A DNA stretch of 64,000 nucleotides from Amoebophrya sp. A120 (taxonomy: Eukaryota > Sar > Dinophyceae > Syndiniales > Amoebophryaceae). The DNA is taken from positions 9,059,979 to 9,123,978 of the forward strand of contig CAJINV010000003.1 in NCBI GenBank assembly GCA_905178155.1. Direction: 5' to 3'. The notes beneath the pieces are model-generated. The model had not been told where the DNA came from, did not search any database, and saw only the letters and a program-made list of their open reading frames with translations. Made by a program: the position numbers and the translations under genes. Every line of letters starts with the position of its first letter. The first letter of the stretch is position 1. This document shows positions 1 to 11,200 of this stretch, one piece after another.

Positions 1-180
1 TTTGCGCGCGTGGTCCATCCGCCCCAGTGTTTTGCGCGCGTGGTCCATCCGCCCCAGTGTTTTGCGCGCGTGGTCCATCCGCCCCAGTGTTTTGCGAGTG
101 AGGTCCATCCGCCCCAGTGTTTTGCGAGTGAGGTCCGTCCGCCCCAGCGTTTTGCGAGTGAGGTCCGTCCGCCCCAGTAA
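1..180. repeat. 30-bp tandem repeat, six copies
   Basis: Six head-to-tail copies of a 30-bp unit fill the left edge of the window. The first three are identical; copies four to six differ at a few bases (cgcgtgg becoming gagtgag, ccatcc becoming ccgtcc). Because the unit is a multiple of three, frames stay open through it on both strands. On the plus strand it reads as LRAWSIRPSV repeats, and on the minus strand as TLGRMDHARK repeats. All clear genes here are on the minus strand, so the minus reading is the likelier one if it is coding at all. The array may continue to the left of the window. It could equally be a non-coding minisatellite. Confidence 0.9.
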
Positions 181-268
181 AGGGAGCACCGCGCTCAAGC
201 TTTAGACTCTGCGATGAGCGACCCCGCGCTCTACCCCGCGCGCCGTCGCCCCTCCTTCCCGTCCTCGC

Positions 269-1748
269 CTAGTTCTTCTCTTCCCCCCCCGCCCCTGCGA
301 CCGCACTATTTTCCCTAGAGATTCCTTCCCCCGAGCTAGTATTACTAGCCTCCGGGGAACAAGGAGGCGTTCGTCCGCCCTCCTGTCCTTTTTTCACGCC
401 GGCGGCCACGACCAAGTCGTCTGACTCTGAGCGCAGCTCCTCAAGGTAATGAATGCCCGGCGCCCCCCGACTATAACGTCCGTCCTCACAAAGGAAGATC
501 CGCAGCATTCGTTCCCTAGCAGCCTCATCGGCGGGAAGAGCAACCCGCTTACCAAGAACGTCTCCAAATTCGCGGTGTAGTAGAAGATGCAGATCATTCC
601 CCAAAAACCCGCGACACCACTATGCATTGCAAACGTGTCTGGGTCTGGAAACATGTAAACTTCTGATGCGCATTTTCGACCAGACAAAAATCTGTTATGC
701 ATGGACTGCAAAAGCTGCTCACTTCTTGTCCTCACTCAGAGAGGGAACTTGCCATGCGGATTAAGCATTGCGAAACAAGCTCAAAACCTGTGATGCTAGG
801 ACTTGCATGCCAGACATTCTCCGTCACGCATAAACAGCGCCACACTCTTCCAGACCCAGACATTTTTACATTTGATAACCACGGCTGTAACGCAATCTCA
901 AAAAGAACGTGTTGATCATGATCTTCACCTTCAGCTGCGGCTTCATCCCTGCTGACGGTCTTACGGTTGATGACCTCCTGCATGATCTGATCCAAGCTGC
1001 CAGCATCAGGTGGAGGTACAACATTCTGCGGTGAACCAGCACACGCGCCCTGCTCACTTCGAGATCTTCGGGTGGAGCATGATGGCAGCTGGTGGTGCAC
1101 CATCTGCAAGGAAAGAACATTTTTGCTGGCATCTGCACGGCGCGCCCTCGAGGACCACGTTCTTTCCCATGCCCTTCCTCGGGTCGTCCACCTACCAGGT
1201 GACAGAGCTTCGTCGGCAGGGCGCTCCTTGTTCGCAGTATCAGCTGTTGCCACAGCTGCACTTGTTGAACGAGGCTGTGTCTTTGCTTTCGAGAACGCCC
1301 ATTTTTCAGCCTCATCATCATCGCCTTCGTCTCGCAATATTAAAGCGCCAGTTCTCGCGTCGATGACTATGTAACCGTGTGCCCCCGTACTAGGTGAAGA
1401 CGTCTTACGTACTCTGAACGAATCCCGGTCGAGGCCGGTTCGTGTTTCTCCCAGACGAGAAAAGCTCCCGACCTCCACGACTTGGCCGCGTTGCTTCAGA
1501 CCCCGTATCAAAACCCCATCGCGAAAATGGCCTGTATGCACTTCCAACTGCGGAAACGTTTCCTCCTTGTTGGAGTAGTCCTGCTGTGCTTGGTCAAGAT
1601 GCACCGAGACGCCCTGACCAAGAGGCCCGAAAGACTGCGAAATGAAGTCCCCGGAGTGCATGCGGTAGAGGTCAGACGAAAAAACTACATCTCGTCCGTC
1701 TTTATCCAGCGTCATTGTCACTGTTACCTGCTCGGGACTTGAGCTCAA
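269..1748 (-). CDS. hypothetical protein interrupted by an introner
   Basis: I do not recognise the family. The first long frame (1748 down to 878) begins with a beta-rich segment (QVTVTMTLDKDGRDVVF) and continues through charged, low-complexity sequence. It then runs into an introner at 621-877. Removing the element plus one copy of its ACCAC duplication joins FEIALQPW directly to CRGFLGNDLHLLLHREFGD in the same frame, which ends at a stop at 269. Read without splicing, the frame continues into element sequence (SNVKMSGSGRVW), which is not protein. No ATG marks the upstream end: the frame opens after a stop near 1770, so one or more 5' exons are probably missing. The span given is therefore the supported part of the gene. 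Confidence 0.6.
621..877 (-). mobile_element. introner element, family 1
   Basis: 257-bp element. On the plus strand it begins TATGCATTGCAAACG and ends CATTTTTACATTTGATA. The two ends are inverted copies sharing the family-1 signature GTCTGGGTCTGGAA / TTCCAGACCCAGAC. It is flanked by the 5-bp direct repeat ACCAC at 616-620 and 878-882. Excision of the element with one repeat copy restores the frame of the host minus-strand gene. The interior (tgtgatgctaggactt...) has the same orientation as the copy at 55664-55927 and is opposite to those at 17077 and 55971. On the sense strand, sliding the cut within the duplication allows TG-AG or GT-TA boundaries but never GT-AG. Confidence 0.88.
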
Positions 1749-2892
1749 TGACCGATGCTTCCCGGGGGCGAGGCAATGTTACTTCGTGGCGTCAACATCT
1801 TGCGCTGCGCGCTTCTTCAATGACGCCTCTGCGGCTCGTAGTAAGACGAATCATAGTTAGGTGGATGATGCTCATTTTTTTGCGAGCGAGTACTTTAACT
1901 TCTAAAGTTTCTCCTTGTTTTCTCACTGGGGCCGGCGCTTCCTTAGTTGTTCTGGATCGCAGCTTACTTAGAATGTATGGCCGCTGCGCTACGCTTCGGT
2001 CGTGGGAGACATGGTTGGCCTCTTCCCACGTGGCTCAATAGAACGGGGCAGGGAACGACGCATCGCTATGCACCACAGACAGCAGGCCTCCGCCGCGAGG
2101 ATCAGGACTACCAGATGGCGCCGCGGATCCTGCTCTGAAACGCAAGCATGCGCCCCACTACAAAATCATCACGCTCTTTGTCTTTGAGTAGAAGTTCTTG
2201 ACTTTCCTTTTATATCTAGTAAAAAAATACTGGTCAGGATCTGAAGGAACGACTACAAGGAGAAGGAGAGTGGTCGTTTTTCTTCTTCTTCAACAAAGCC
2301 GATGATGAAGATGATGATGTGGTGTCTTCTATTTGGCTATCCTAGCGCAAGTACTACAGATAGGCAAAAGTGTAGTTCCTCCGGCTAGAAAGGCAAAGGG
2401 TTACGATGCACTTTCATCATTTTCTTTCTCTGCCTCTATATCTATGAAGATCATGATCATGATGCAGATCTACTTATTGCTTGCGCTTTCGAAATCGAAT
2501 TATCGCAACGTTATATCTTCATTTCAGTGCTTCTTCAACTTCATGTAGCGAGCTTTCTGGACAAAGACAGAGAGGATCATGTTTGATAGGACAGAGGGCC
2601 TTCGTTAGATTATCTCTGGTGTGAAATTTTTGTAGTGCGGACCCAGAACAATTTCCTTGTTCAGAAAAGATTCAGTGAAATAAACTAAAGACCCGGACTA
2701 ATCAAACCAAACAAAAAAAACGTGCGGACCTCGTACGCGTACCGGCAGCACTAGCGCCAAAATCATGAAAGAGCTGAGCAGTCAATACGTGAACGAACTC
2801 CACCTATTGCGGTGCGACAGCGTGAGAAGTGGTCACTGGAGTGCTCGCTGCCCGCCAGCCCCTTTGGAAAGCTTTGCCTGCCCTCGGACGTC
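1749..2892. other. intergenic or undetected 5' exons
   Basis: About 1.1 kb between two minus-strand genes. The part from 2200 to 2760 is AT-rich with short runs of A and T. Some plus-strand frames are open near 1715-2190, but they lack family features and I do not accept them. It may hold 5' exons of the left gene and the 3' untranslated region of the START gene. I see no repeat or RNA gene. Confidence 0.5.
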
Positions 2893-5118
2893 TCAGCTAC
2901 TATTGAGGTTTTCCACCAGTTCTCTGAGCCGAGCCTCCGGCAACGGGTTTACGGGCTCCTTTGCCATGAATTTCAGACATTCCTTGTTCAGCTTTTGGGA
3001 CCACTGTCGTGGAATGGAGGCTACCACTAGATTCACAGCGGCGCTGGGAATAGCGCCGCCAGGGTTGCTGTCGGTGATCACCCTCAAAAGCGTGGTGCCC
3101 GGCTTCGGGCCGGGCTCCAGAGTGTTGCCCGACATAAACACAGTCACGCGAACCTGTTTTCCCGTGGGAGGGTACGCGCAATCCCGACTGCTGGTGGAAC
3201 GCTCATAAGCGAGGTAGGGATACCTGGTTGCGTAAGCGTATACCACATTTTTTACTGCGTGTTTGCCAGAACACCTCAACAGTGGTTCGTTCAATTCAGT
3301 TGTACACGACTTAGCATTGATTTATTCATCAAAGGGTAACGATTAACGTATGAAAAGAATAAACATATCAAACGGGCGGCGCGTCTACCTCTACATATTA
3401 TATATAAATATACTGGAACGCCGGTGTGCATCTGGCCTCCCGAAACCGGATAATCTCACGATTGCTAAACCCAAACACCGGAGAGCGAATGACGACGCGT
3501 TCGATTCCTCGGTAGTAGTCACCTTCCAGCATTTCGTCCACCATAAAGTTGTCTTCCCAGGACATCCGCAGTTGGACGTTCTGAATGAGATGCATGACCA
3601 CTTCGGGAGGTGCGTGTATGATACTCTCCGCGAGGAAAAAAAGCACCTTCTGGACAGGTTGTTGCGTGTTGGTGGACGACGGCGGCGCCATGGAAGTAGA
3701 TGTAGACGACGAAGAGCCGCCGAGCTCGATGAACCGCTTCCACACTTTGCACTCTGCCTTGTCCAAAGCCAAGTTCCAGAGTCCTTGCCTTTCCTCTCTT
3801 CGAAATTTGTCCAAGAACTCCATAATGTAGCCGAGTTGCTACCGAAAGGAAAAACTCCCCCTCCCCATATTGACAAGGAACGTTTTCGAAAATTTGTGGT
3901 GCTGAAATGTGACCACGAACCGTCTCTGTGTTGCATGAAGGCGACTCCACAAGCTCCGCCGCACTCTACAGGCGGTTTGTCATGCTGTTGCACCTACAGC
4001 GTAGACGTCTGTCATGCAAAGCGCCTAGGCCAAAACCTGTCTACTCGTCGGGCTTAGTATGGTGCGCCTGCAGTCCTCGCCAGCAAGACAAATCTGATTT
4101 GTGTACGCAAATTGAGCATCAGAAACATTGTTTTGATATGGGGAGGGGGAATTTTTCCTTTTGATAGTTCCTCTTCCGCGTTCATGGGCGTCGCGAGCCG
4201 CTGGACCAATGGAGTTGCAATCATGTTTTCGAGGCTGCCGAAGCCCCCTCGGAAAGGGTGCAGTGGCAGCTTCGAAGGGAAGCCCTCCGCAGCTGTCGAA
4301 CATCCAATACCGCCGCTCCCTGCGAATATGGTGAAGAAAACGATATTTTTACGGGTAAGAGTTCAAAAAATGGACGGCAAGGCTAGGCAAATCGTAACTA
4401 ACCTACCAAGGGATACAAAATCTACAAAAATGCAATTTTCCCGGGCGAGACAGCTATCGGTCGGTTTGTTTTTTTGTTTAATAACTACCCGACTCCTCCA
4501 AAAAACTCGTAGATCCTCCAACCGCACTAAATAAATCTTGATCTACTTCCTATTGCGATTGCTGCAGAATTACCACAAACCGCCTGTAAATACTTCACAT
4601 TTTTGTTGCGCATGCGCATCGATATGATCACAATTATACTGCTGCACAACGCTGCTGCTGCGGGCCACTGCAGCAGTTGCAGTTGTCCGGTTTCGGTCGG
4701 CAGTAAATCTTCAAGTAGAACTAAAACTATGTCTAAGTATAAGTAGCTGAAGCGGTCAACATCAGTATACAGAAAAATATCGTCTACCAGACGAGCCAAC
4801 ATATTTACCGCCATCCTTTTCCGAATCCGAATCCTCTTCGCGCACCGAATAAAAAGGCTCCGACTCCTCGTCTTCCTCACGACGCACGCGTTGCCATGTA
4901 TCCACTGAAGATGAACCTGCCTGCGCGTACAGAGGACTATCTCGTCCTGCACTAGCATGTCGCCCTTGGAAAACCGACACTCCACCAGCACGGTGGCTTT
5001 TAGTTGCTACATACAACTGGTCCGCACCTCTATCGGGGCTACGACCTGGATCTGGTAGTGCAGACACCAATGCGGCCGAGTCGTAGGACTTTTTTGCGGT
5101 GCCGAAACAACACGGCAT
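2893..5118 (-). CDS. START-domain lipid-binding protein
   Basis: Four predicted exons (5118-4809, 4319-4167, 3834-3414, 3274-2893) give 421 residues with an exact reading frame. Introns 4320-4808 and 3275-3413 are GT-AG with matching phase; the middle one is an introner. The C-terminal two thirds resemble a StAR-related lipid-transfer (START) domain: VQKVLFFLAESIIHAPPE, then SWEDNFMVDEMLEGDYY, SPVFGFSNREIIRF and a late DSNPGGAIPSAAVN matching the family's DPGG-iP-w-vN segment. START domains bind a single lipid or sterol in a deep pocket and act in lipid exchange or signalling. The N-terminus MPCCFG has a Cys pair that could be palmitoylated (inference), followed by an acidic linker. There is no signal peptide. 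The family assignment rests on the motif pattern only. Confidence 0.72.
3840..4166 (-). mobile_element. introner element, diverged family
   Basis: 327-bp element with inverted ends: plus strand TACCGAAAGGAAAAACTCC on the left, and ATTTTTCCTTTTGATA on the right preceded by ATATGGGGAGGGGG. The flanking 5-bp repeats are GTTGC (3835-3839) and GTTCC (4167-4171), one mismatch, suggesting an older insertion than the others. Removing it joins PMNAEEE to LGYIMEFLDKF in frame within the START-domain gene. On the sense strand a GA-AG boundary is possible; GA donors are known in dinoflagellates. The end sequence is a purine/pyrimidine variant of the C-rich family-2 ends. Confidence 0.8.
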
Positions 5119-5985
5119 CCCACATCTGTAATTGAAAAGCTAAAGCAGTCGAGCAACACTAGTGATCTACCCCTGTATCTGTTCGCGTGCCCAGGCTACT
5201 TGCCCTGCTTTTGGTTGAAGATATCTTCGCAGGCAAAGAAGTAGTGGCGGTCTTGGTTGTGTCAATATCGACGCCGTTGTTCTCGAGAACGCGAACCCGT
5301 ATCATGCCAAGGGGTTCCGACACGTCTATTTCATCTCTGGGATGTTGCGAGCGCAAAGTTCCCACCTGAGAAAGCGACTATACTGTCCAGGAGTGTTCTG
5401 AGAAATGAAACCGAGAAACAAACAATGCGACAAGCATTTTCAATTTCATCTTCATGCAGATGCGGAGGTAGAAAATAAACAGCAAAGCGCCACACGAGCA
5501 AGCCAATTAATTTAGATTTACGCGGATAGTCGGTCCTCCAATAATGGTGGATCTGGATACGGATAGTGGTCATGCTGTGTAATCACTCAAGGCTATCCTA
5601 TCCCTCATGAGGCGTTGATATCGTTTTACTCGTGTACGAAGTGCTCTCCTCGTGCGGACCGAATGGACCAGTATCCATGCCCGCAGTTGCGTTCGCTGGC
5701 CGAACATCACGAGTTACCCTTGCTGCACATCTTGCAGTTGTAGAATAAATTTACAGTCTCCCATAAAACGGCCATTGTCTTCGTTCTTCTTCTTCGTCTT
5801 CACTTTCACTTTCACCGCACGAAAACGGTTTCAAATTCAATTGGAATTGGTTAAAATCGGCTATCTCGCTAGTACAGGGTAGTCTTCTAAAAAATTCTGG
5901 GCTAGATTCCGGTCGTCTGACGGAACATCAAGACGGCCGGAAGCTTCATCGGTTCGAAGACGACAGCACCAACCAGTGCTAGCTG
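5119..5985. other. intergenic
   Basis: About 870 bp between the START gene and the end of the kinesin gene. A short minus-strand frame at 5159-5365 (MIRVRVLENNGVD) could be an upstream exon or a chance frame; I cannot decide. Otherwise nothing recognisable. Confidence 0.5.
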
Positions 5986-8900
5986 CTAAGTAGCATTGCT
6001 CGTGCTGCCACCTCGGGATGTGGAGCGCATTCGCTTGGTGGTTGCTTGGAGGTCGAGCTTCAGCCGCGGCAGCGGTCTTGGAGGCCCGGCTCGCGTCGAT
6101 GCCACCTTGGTGGCGTTTGTGCTACTGGTATGGAACGTCGAGGGCGGATCAGCTTGTGCTTCTGAAAAAGGCACAGGAACAGCAGTTGCCCTCCCTCCGC
6201 CCGAATATGACGTGCCTGCTGCCGCTACAGCCGCAGTTGTGTTTTGAGGTCCGTAGCTTCTCTTTTGCGGGCTAAATTTGTTTCTATCTGCTGTGCTTGT
6301 CGAGGACGCCAGCATTGCGTGTAGGACATCAAGAGACGGCAGTGCACGCCGCGGTGGTAGTAAAACTTGTTTTGTGTTCGACTCCTGAGAGCCCTCCGGG
6401 GCTTCATCACTTTCACGACAAGCAGACTGCTGCAGGTGGTCCTCATCTCCTCGCCCGAGTCGTGCTCCACCTCCTCGCGGCTTGATCTTCACGGTCGCGT
6501 CATCAAAAAGTTCGGCGTGCGCCGCTTTCTTGTTCCGTTCTGCGGCTGTTGCGCCCGAAGGAACTACGCCAGACAAGGCTGTCTCGTCGCCGAAACTACC
6601 GGAAATGGAGACGACCGCAGCCGCATCGTCGGAAAGCTCCTCAGAACGCACCAACTCGGGCGTTGGTTCGACCGAGTAAGGCGTGAAGCGAGTTTTTCCG
6701 GCTTTTGTACGTCGCTCGATCACAACGTCCAAATGCTTTGTCATCTTTTCCAAATCCAGAAATTGCTCCTGCTCGCACTGCTCTGGTGCCATCTTCTGCG
6801 CGCGAGGACCCTCTCTTTCCCATTCGCCAGACGTAGTTTTTCCGTTCTCTTTTTCCGCAGCGTTTTTCTTGTCGTCGATTCTTGACCTTGCAGACGAGTC
6901 GAATTGACTCTGTCCAGTTCCTAGGTCTGGTGGAGGTGCAGTCATCAATATTGGTTCCTCTGTAATTTTTGCCCCAATCTTCGTCGAGCTAGAGGAGGCG
7001 CTGAAAGCTCTTTTGAGTTCAACCGAGAGAAACCCCTGCTCCCGCACCACGTCACCTGCCACCTGCTGCGATGTGTCGTCTTTGTCATCTTCTGTGGTGT
7101 TTTCGCGTAGTGGAGGGCTGATGAATTGTTCACCAGTTCTTTTGCATTCCGAAGACACCGCGGCGGGCTGTCCTGTCGTGGTCGTGGTGCCTGTTGTATC
7201 TTCACTACAAGTACGGCCAAGGTCGAACGAAGGAAGCCTGTGCATTGTTGCGCGCCCCCCAGCTCTGCAATTACTCGCGCTCGGGTTGATTTGTCTCGAT
7301 TCGGACGACATTGCGCCGCCGCCAGTGCTTGTACTACTTCGTGGCAACACGGTTCCGGGCACGACGGTTTGTGCTGATGTGGAGAGGTGCAGCAGATTTT
7401 TCACTGTCGCTGGGTTCGGCGTCGAAAATGGCTCCGCGGCTGCAGCTCCGCGCAACATTGAGGCGACGCTCAAATTATGTGCCATTCCCGTACCATTCGC
7501 AGCGACAGGGAGTGGATGCGCGTGCGCGGCGGGATGGTACTGGTGCAGCGGCGTCCCACCGGCGCTCGGTACTCGCGGAGACCGTATCCAGGGGGTAGAC
7601 GCCTTCCGCTCCATCGTACTCATGGCGCAATGCTTTATCAAATCCTCCGACAAATTTTTCTGCCAGGCCGCATACTGGCGCAGGCCTCGTACCTCGTCCA
7701 ACACCTGCTGTGCCTTGCTGGACAGGTCATCAGGCAGTATCCCTGGTGGAAGGGCCGGCAAATTCGCCAGAGACGACCTGGAGTAATTGATGTACTAGCT
7801 GTACTGACCGTGAGAATTTCGCATCATTCAGGGGAAGGTCCAAGCAAATGGTGATGTGAAAAGCGAAATTGCAAAACTACGATAACAGCCTCATCTGCCA
7901 TCGATCATCTCAAGAACACATGGTTTTGATTGAGAAGCATATGCGTAGTGCCACACGAGGAAAAAAATGTACAGCTAGTCCATATGCAAAGGCATATCTA
8001 AAGGCATAGGCAAAGGCTTCTACAGTAGTACGGGTCGCTACTGGTTGCAACTTCGACTGCGTCCAGAAACTGTGACACAAAGGCTTTGGGGTCGGATGGA
8101 CCCACGGACGAAGATGCAGCTGACGCCGAAGCCGTCGCAGTGGCCATCGCGGCTACCTCGACCTCCTTGAACTTGATGTAGTTGGGGGCGGCAGCAGTAG
8201 TAGTGGTAGAACTCGTTGTGCAACTGTGGCCTGCAAGAATCATTGTAGGCGCTGGACCCGAATTCGATCGCTCGGTTCGTGGCGAGGGCGGGCTCGTTAG
8301 AAAAAGAGCCGCCGACGATCCAGCAACATCGTCTTCCAGCAATGTCCGCTGATTTGGCGAGGAGAGAGGCGAAGGCTGCAGATGAGTCGGCATGCTAGAA
8401 GCGGGCTGCTCTTCTAACAGCAGCGTCTTTCCAACGTTGAGCTCAAGCGTTTTATTCAAGGTTGAGTTCGGGTTGGTGGCCTGCGTCGTCCTCGAAGTGT
8501 TCTGCTCTTCTTCCTTTTCATCGAGACCGGCGTCGGTCTCAGCAGGAGCGAGCCTCGCGACTTCAGCTCGGCGATTGGTGCTGGATCTCCGTATGTGACG
8601 AGCACGATTAGTCAGGATCTCCTCAGTAGAAATGCTGCCGGAAGTAGAAGATTCGCAAGGTTGTATTCGACGCAACATTTCTCCTGCCGCCTCTTCCTCG
8701 TTCGCTTGCGCCCTGCTGGTGCACCACCGTCCGCTTGCTGTACTGGACGTCGCTCCGCCGCCGGCTGCGGCTGCCCCTGGCTGTGGCTCCTGCTGATTAT
8801 TATAGAGAGCAAGGGACTCAACCATCTGCTGCAGTTGGCTTTTCTCTTCGCGCAGCTTGAATACCTCAGCGCGCAGCAGGTTTACCTCCTCCCCGCTTCC

Positions 8901-10771
8901 ACTGCCCCCCCCGGCGCGTCCATCCACCAAATTACCTACGCGGCTGGGTCGTCGCTGCACGATCTTTTTGCACCGACTCGCAAATCCAAGCGTGCTGACA
9001 GTCTCGGAGACTGCATGCTGTTCCCGCGCAACGGTGCACAAGATCTTCACGTGACTCGGATACCGGATCGCGTCCCAAAGTAATTTCGTCAGCTTGCTTT
9101 CCCGCCAAGGGATGTGCGCCTTTTTTGCTTGTGATAGACTGTTCACGACGTTGCCCAGCGCAGCGAGGCTTGCGTTGATGGATTTCGCTTCCGTCAGTTT
9201 TCGCTCGTGGTGCCGCTCGCCCAGCAGCCCCGCGCCTACGTTCGAACGCTCGGACCCAGCTAGGTCCACTAGAACCAAGCGTGACCATTTGGCAGGCGGC
9301 TCTTGCTTTCCCTTCCTGCTACGCATGTCGTGGTGGGTAGAAGTGTTGATGCCATTTTCCGTAGCGGCGTTTATTGCGTCTGTTGCAAGCGTGTTGTAGC
9401 CACTCGCGACGCTCCCGGTTTCCACCAGATGATCGTAGTTCTCCGGCTCAGTCGCAGCAAGATTGGCAGCATTGTCTTCGGCGCTCGTATCGTCACCAGC
9501 ACGGTGCCCGCTGGCGCTCGCCAGCGAAGCCCGCGAGGACGGCGGCTGACTCGGACAGCTTGTTGCCGACCCCATGTTCTTGACACTGCCCCCGGACGGC
9601 GGCGGCGCTGCCGACACATTTTGCTGGGTGTATCCGCCTCCGTCCTCCCACTTCGCAGCAGCAGGTGCGGCTCGCGGACGTACGTGTAGAGTCAGCAAAA
9701 CGTGGGAGCGGGAGGACATGTGCTTTGTCAACCCGAGCAGTGCCAGCTCATCTGCTTGCGCCAGTTGGGAGGAGTGCGTCTCTGGCTGCAGCAATTTCCC
9801 CGCATACTGTGCGAGAGGCGTGCCCGCACTAGTGCGCAGGTGCACCTCGCCCACGTAGCGGTTGCGCAGTGCCAGCTCCAGAATTTCGCTTGCATCTTCG
9901 TAGGAGTCGACCTCTACGAGGGTGCTGCCCTCCACCATCACACCCAGCTGGGGCACCTCTCGCAGCTGCAACTTCTTGCCGGCGCAAAAGAGGTCATAAA
10001 CCTGGTCGAGGTAGACCTGCAGAAATTCTAGTCGAACTTCCAATGCAGCTGCCCCTCGTGCGCCGCATCCCCGCAGATCTGAATGCGGGTCAGCACGCCG
10101 CAACAGCTCACTCAAGCAGTACGGCATTACGCCCTCCGCCTGTCCGCTCTCTAGTCCCATTGTATGCGTCTTCCCACTCCCCGTCTGCCCGTAGCATAGT
10201 ACCGCGCCTGTGTCGCCACTAGCTACCTGAAGCAGATACGCCAAGCCAAAGGTCGCGGATGGGAAGGAAGCGACGCATCACGAAATACTTCTCTCGAAAG
10301 AAAGCAATGTGTCACGAGCAATTTAGAACAAAAAAGAAAAACTTAAACTTTAACTTTTGGCTTTGACATGTACATGATACGTTGCATTATAACCGAGAAC
10401 AAGAGATGGTACTGAGACAGAATATTTATACGTACCTGCGTGACAAGCTGCCCGACAAACTGCTGGGCTACTTGTTCGTTGGTGCTTCCGGCGTCGAACA
10501 CGTAATCGAACGCGTAGTCCCGAAATTGCTGGCTTATCGGGGATTCCACACGTACGGCGCGCTCTTCGGCGAAAACGAAGGGAGTGCGGCTCGCGTCTGC
10601 GCATGGCTTCAATCTGACGCCGACCTGGACCGTCGTGGTCGTTGACGTGCTACTGGAGGCCCTGCCCGTGCCTGCCAAAACGGACGCCGTAGTCGAGGAC
10701 GCGATACTGGCGCTGCTCCCCGCGCGCTCGCGACCACCCCGCAAGGTGCTCGTGGAAGTGCTGCTTCTCAT
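5986..10771 (-). CDS. kinesin-like motor protein
   Basis: Three exons (10771-10436, 10226-8032, 7777-5986) with GT-AG introns of 209 and 254 bp and matching phases give exactly 1440 residues. The start is the ATG at 10771. The N-terminal motor domain holds VRLKPCADASRTPFVF, the P-loop GQTGSGKTHTM near residue 125, switch I SSRSH near 283, switch II LVDLAGSER near 431 and the tail motif HIPWRESKLTKLLWDA. It is therefore an ATP-driven microtubule motor. About 130 low-complexity residues are inserted between the switch I strand and switch II, and there is a smaller insertion before switch I. The motor is followed by a short coiled-coil stretch (LLRAEVFKLREEKSQLQQM) and a long Ser/Thr/Ala-rich tail of unknown role. 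The motor position at the N-terminus suggests a plus-end-directed type, but I cannot name the subfamily. Confidence 0.93.
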
Positions 10772-11200
10772 GATGTTTGATGGAGGACAACCCTTTATTT
10801 TGCGTCACGACCACCCGGAACGATAGCACTCTACGACAGCTCTTCTTCGAACGAAAAAACAATTTTTGCTGCAGAAGAACGATTGTCTGATTATATTAAG
10901 TACTTCTACTTTAATTTTTTCGCTCCTCGTGAGCAATCATGGTCGTGTAGTGCATTCCGATAGTACTTCTCAGGGTAGGGAGTAGATGAAACAACTACAA
11001 CGCCGGGAGAGATAAAACAAATAACAGCCAACGTAAAGCTTCAGTCACTTTCTCCACGACGCGAATGTCTGTACACATGGCACATCGCACTTGGGGCTAT
11101 CTGGTGAACAAGAAACCCACATTAATTCACTGTTGTCGACTCGAGTTGCGACGTACTTGGTTGCGTTCGCGGGCTCCGCAGCCTCCTGATGCCAAAAATG
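10772..11200. other. intergenic
   Basis: About 430 bp between the kinesin start and the stop of the next gene on the same strand. The sequence is AT-rich near 10880-11000. I see no feature; it should contain the kinesin 5' untranslated region. Confidence 0.5.

Noticed and set aside
1-180. Could be read as a CRISPR array
   Set aside because: The 30-bp units abut directly with no spacers, and the window is eukaryotic in character.
732-878. Unspliced protein ends such as SNVKMSGSGRVW, and CIKCKNVWVLK near 56230
   Set aside because: They are read-through into introner ends. The same peptide-like sequence recurs in unrelated genes because the elements share ends.
7013-7786. Long plus-strand open frames opposite the kinesin, and similar ones at 25067, 48091 and 50656
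   Set aside because: They mirror minus-strand genes that have clear domains, carry no motifs of their own, and follow from the high GC content at codon positions.
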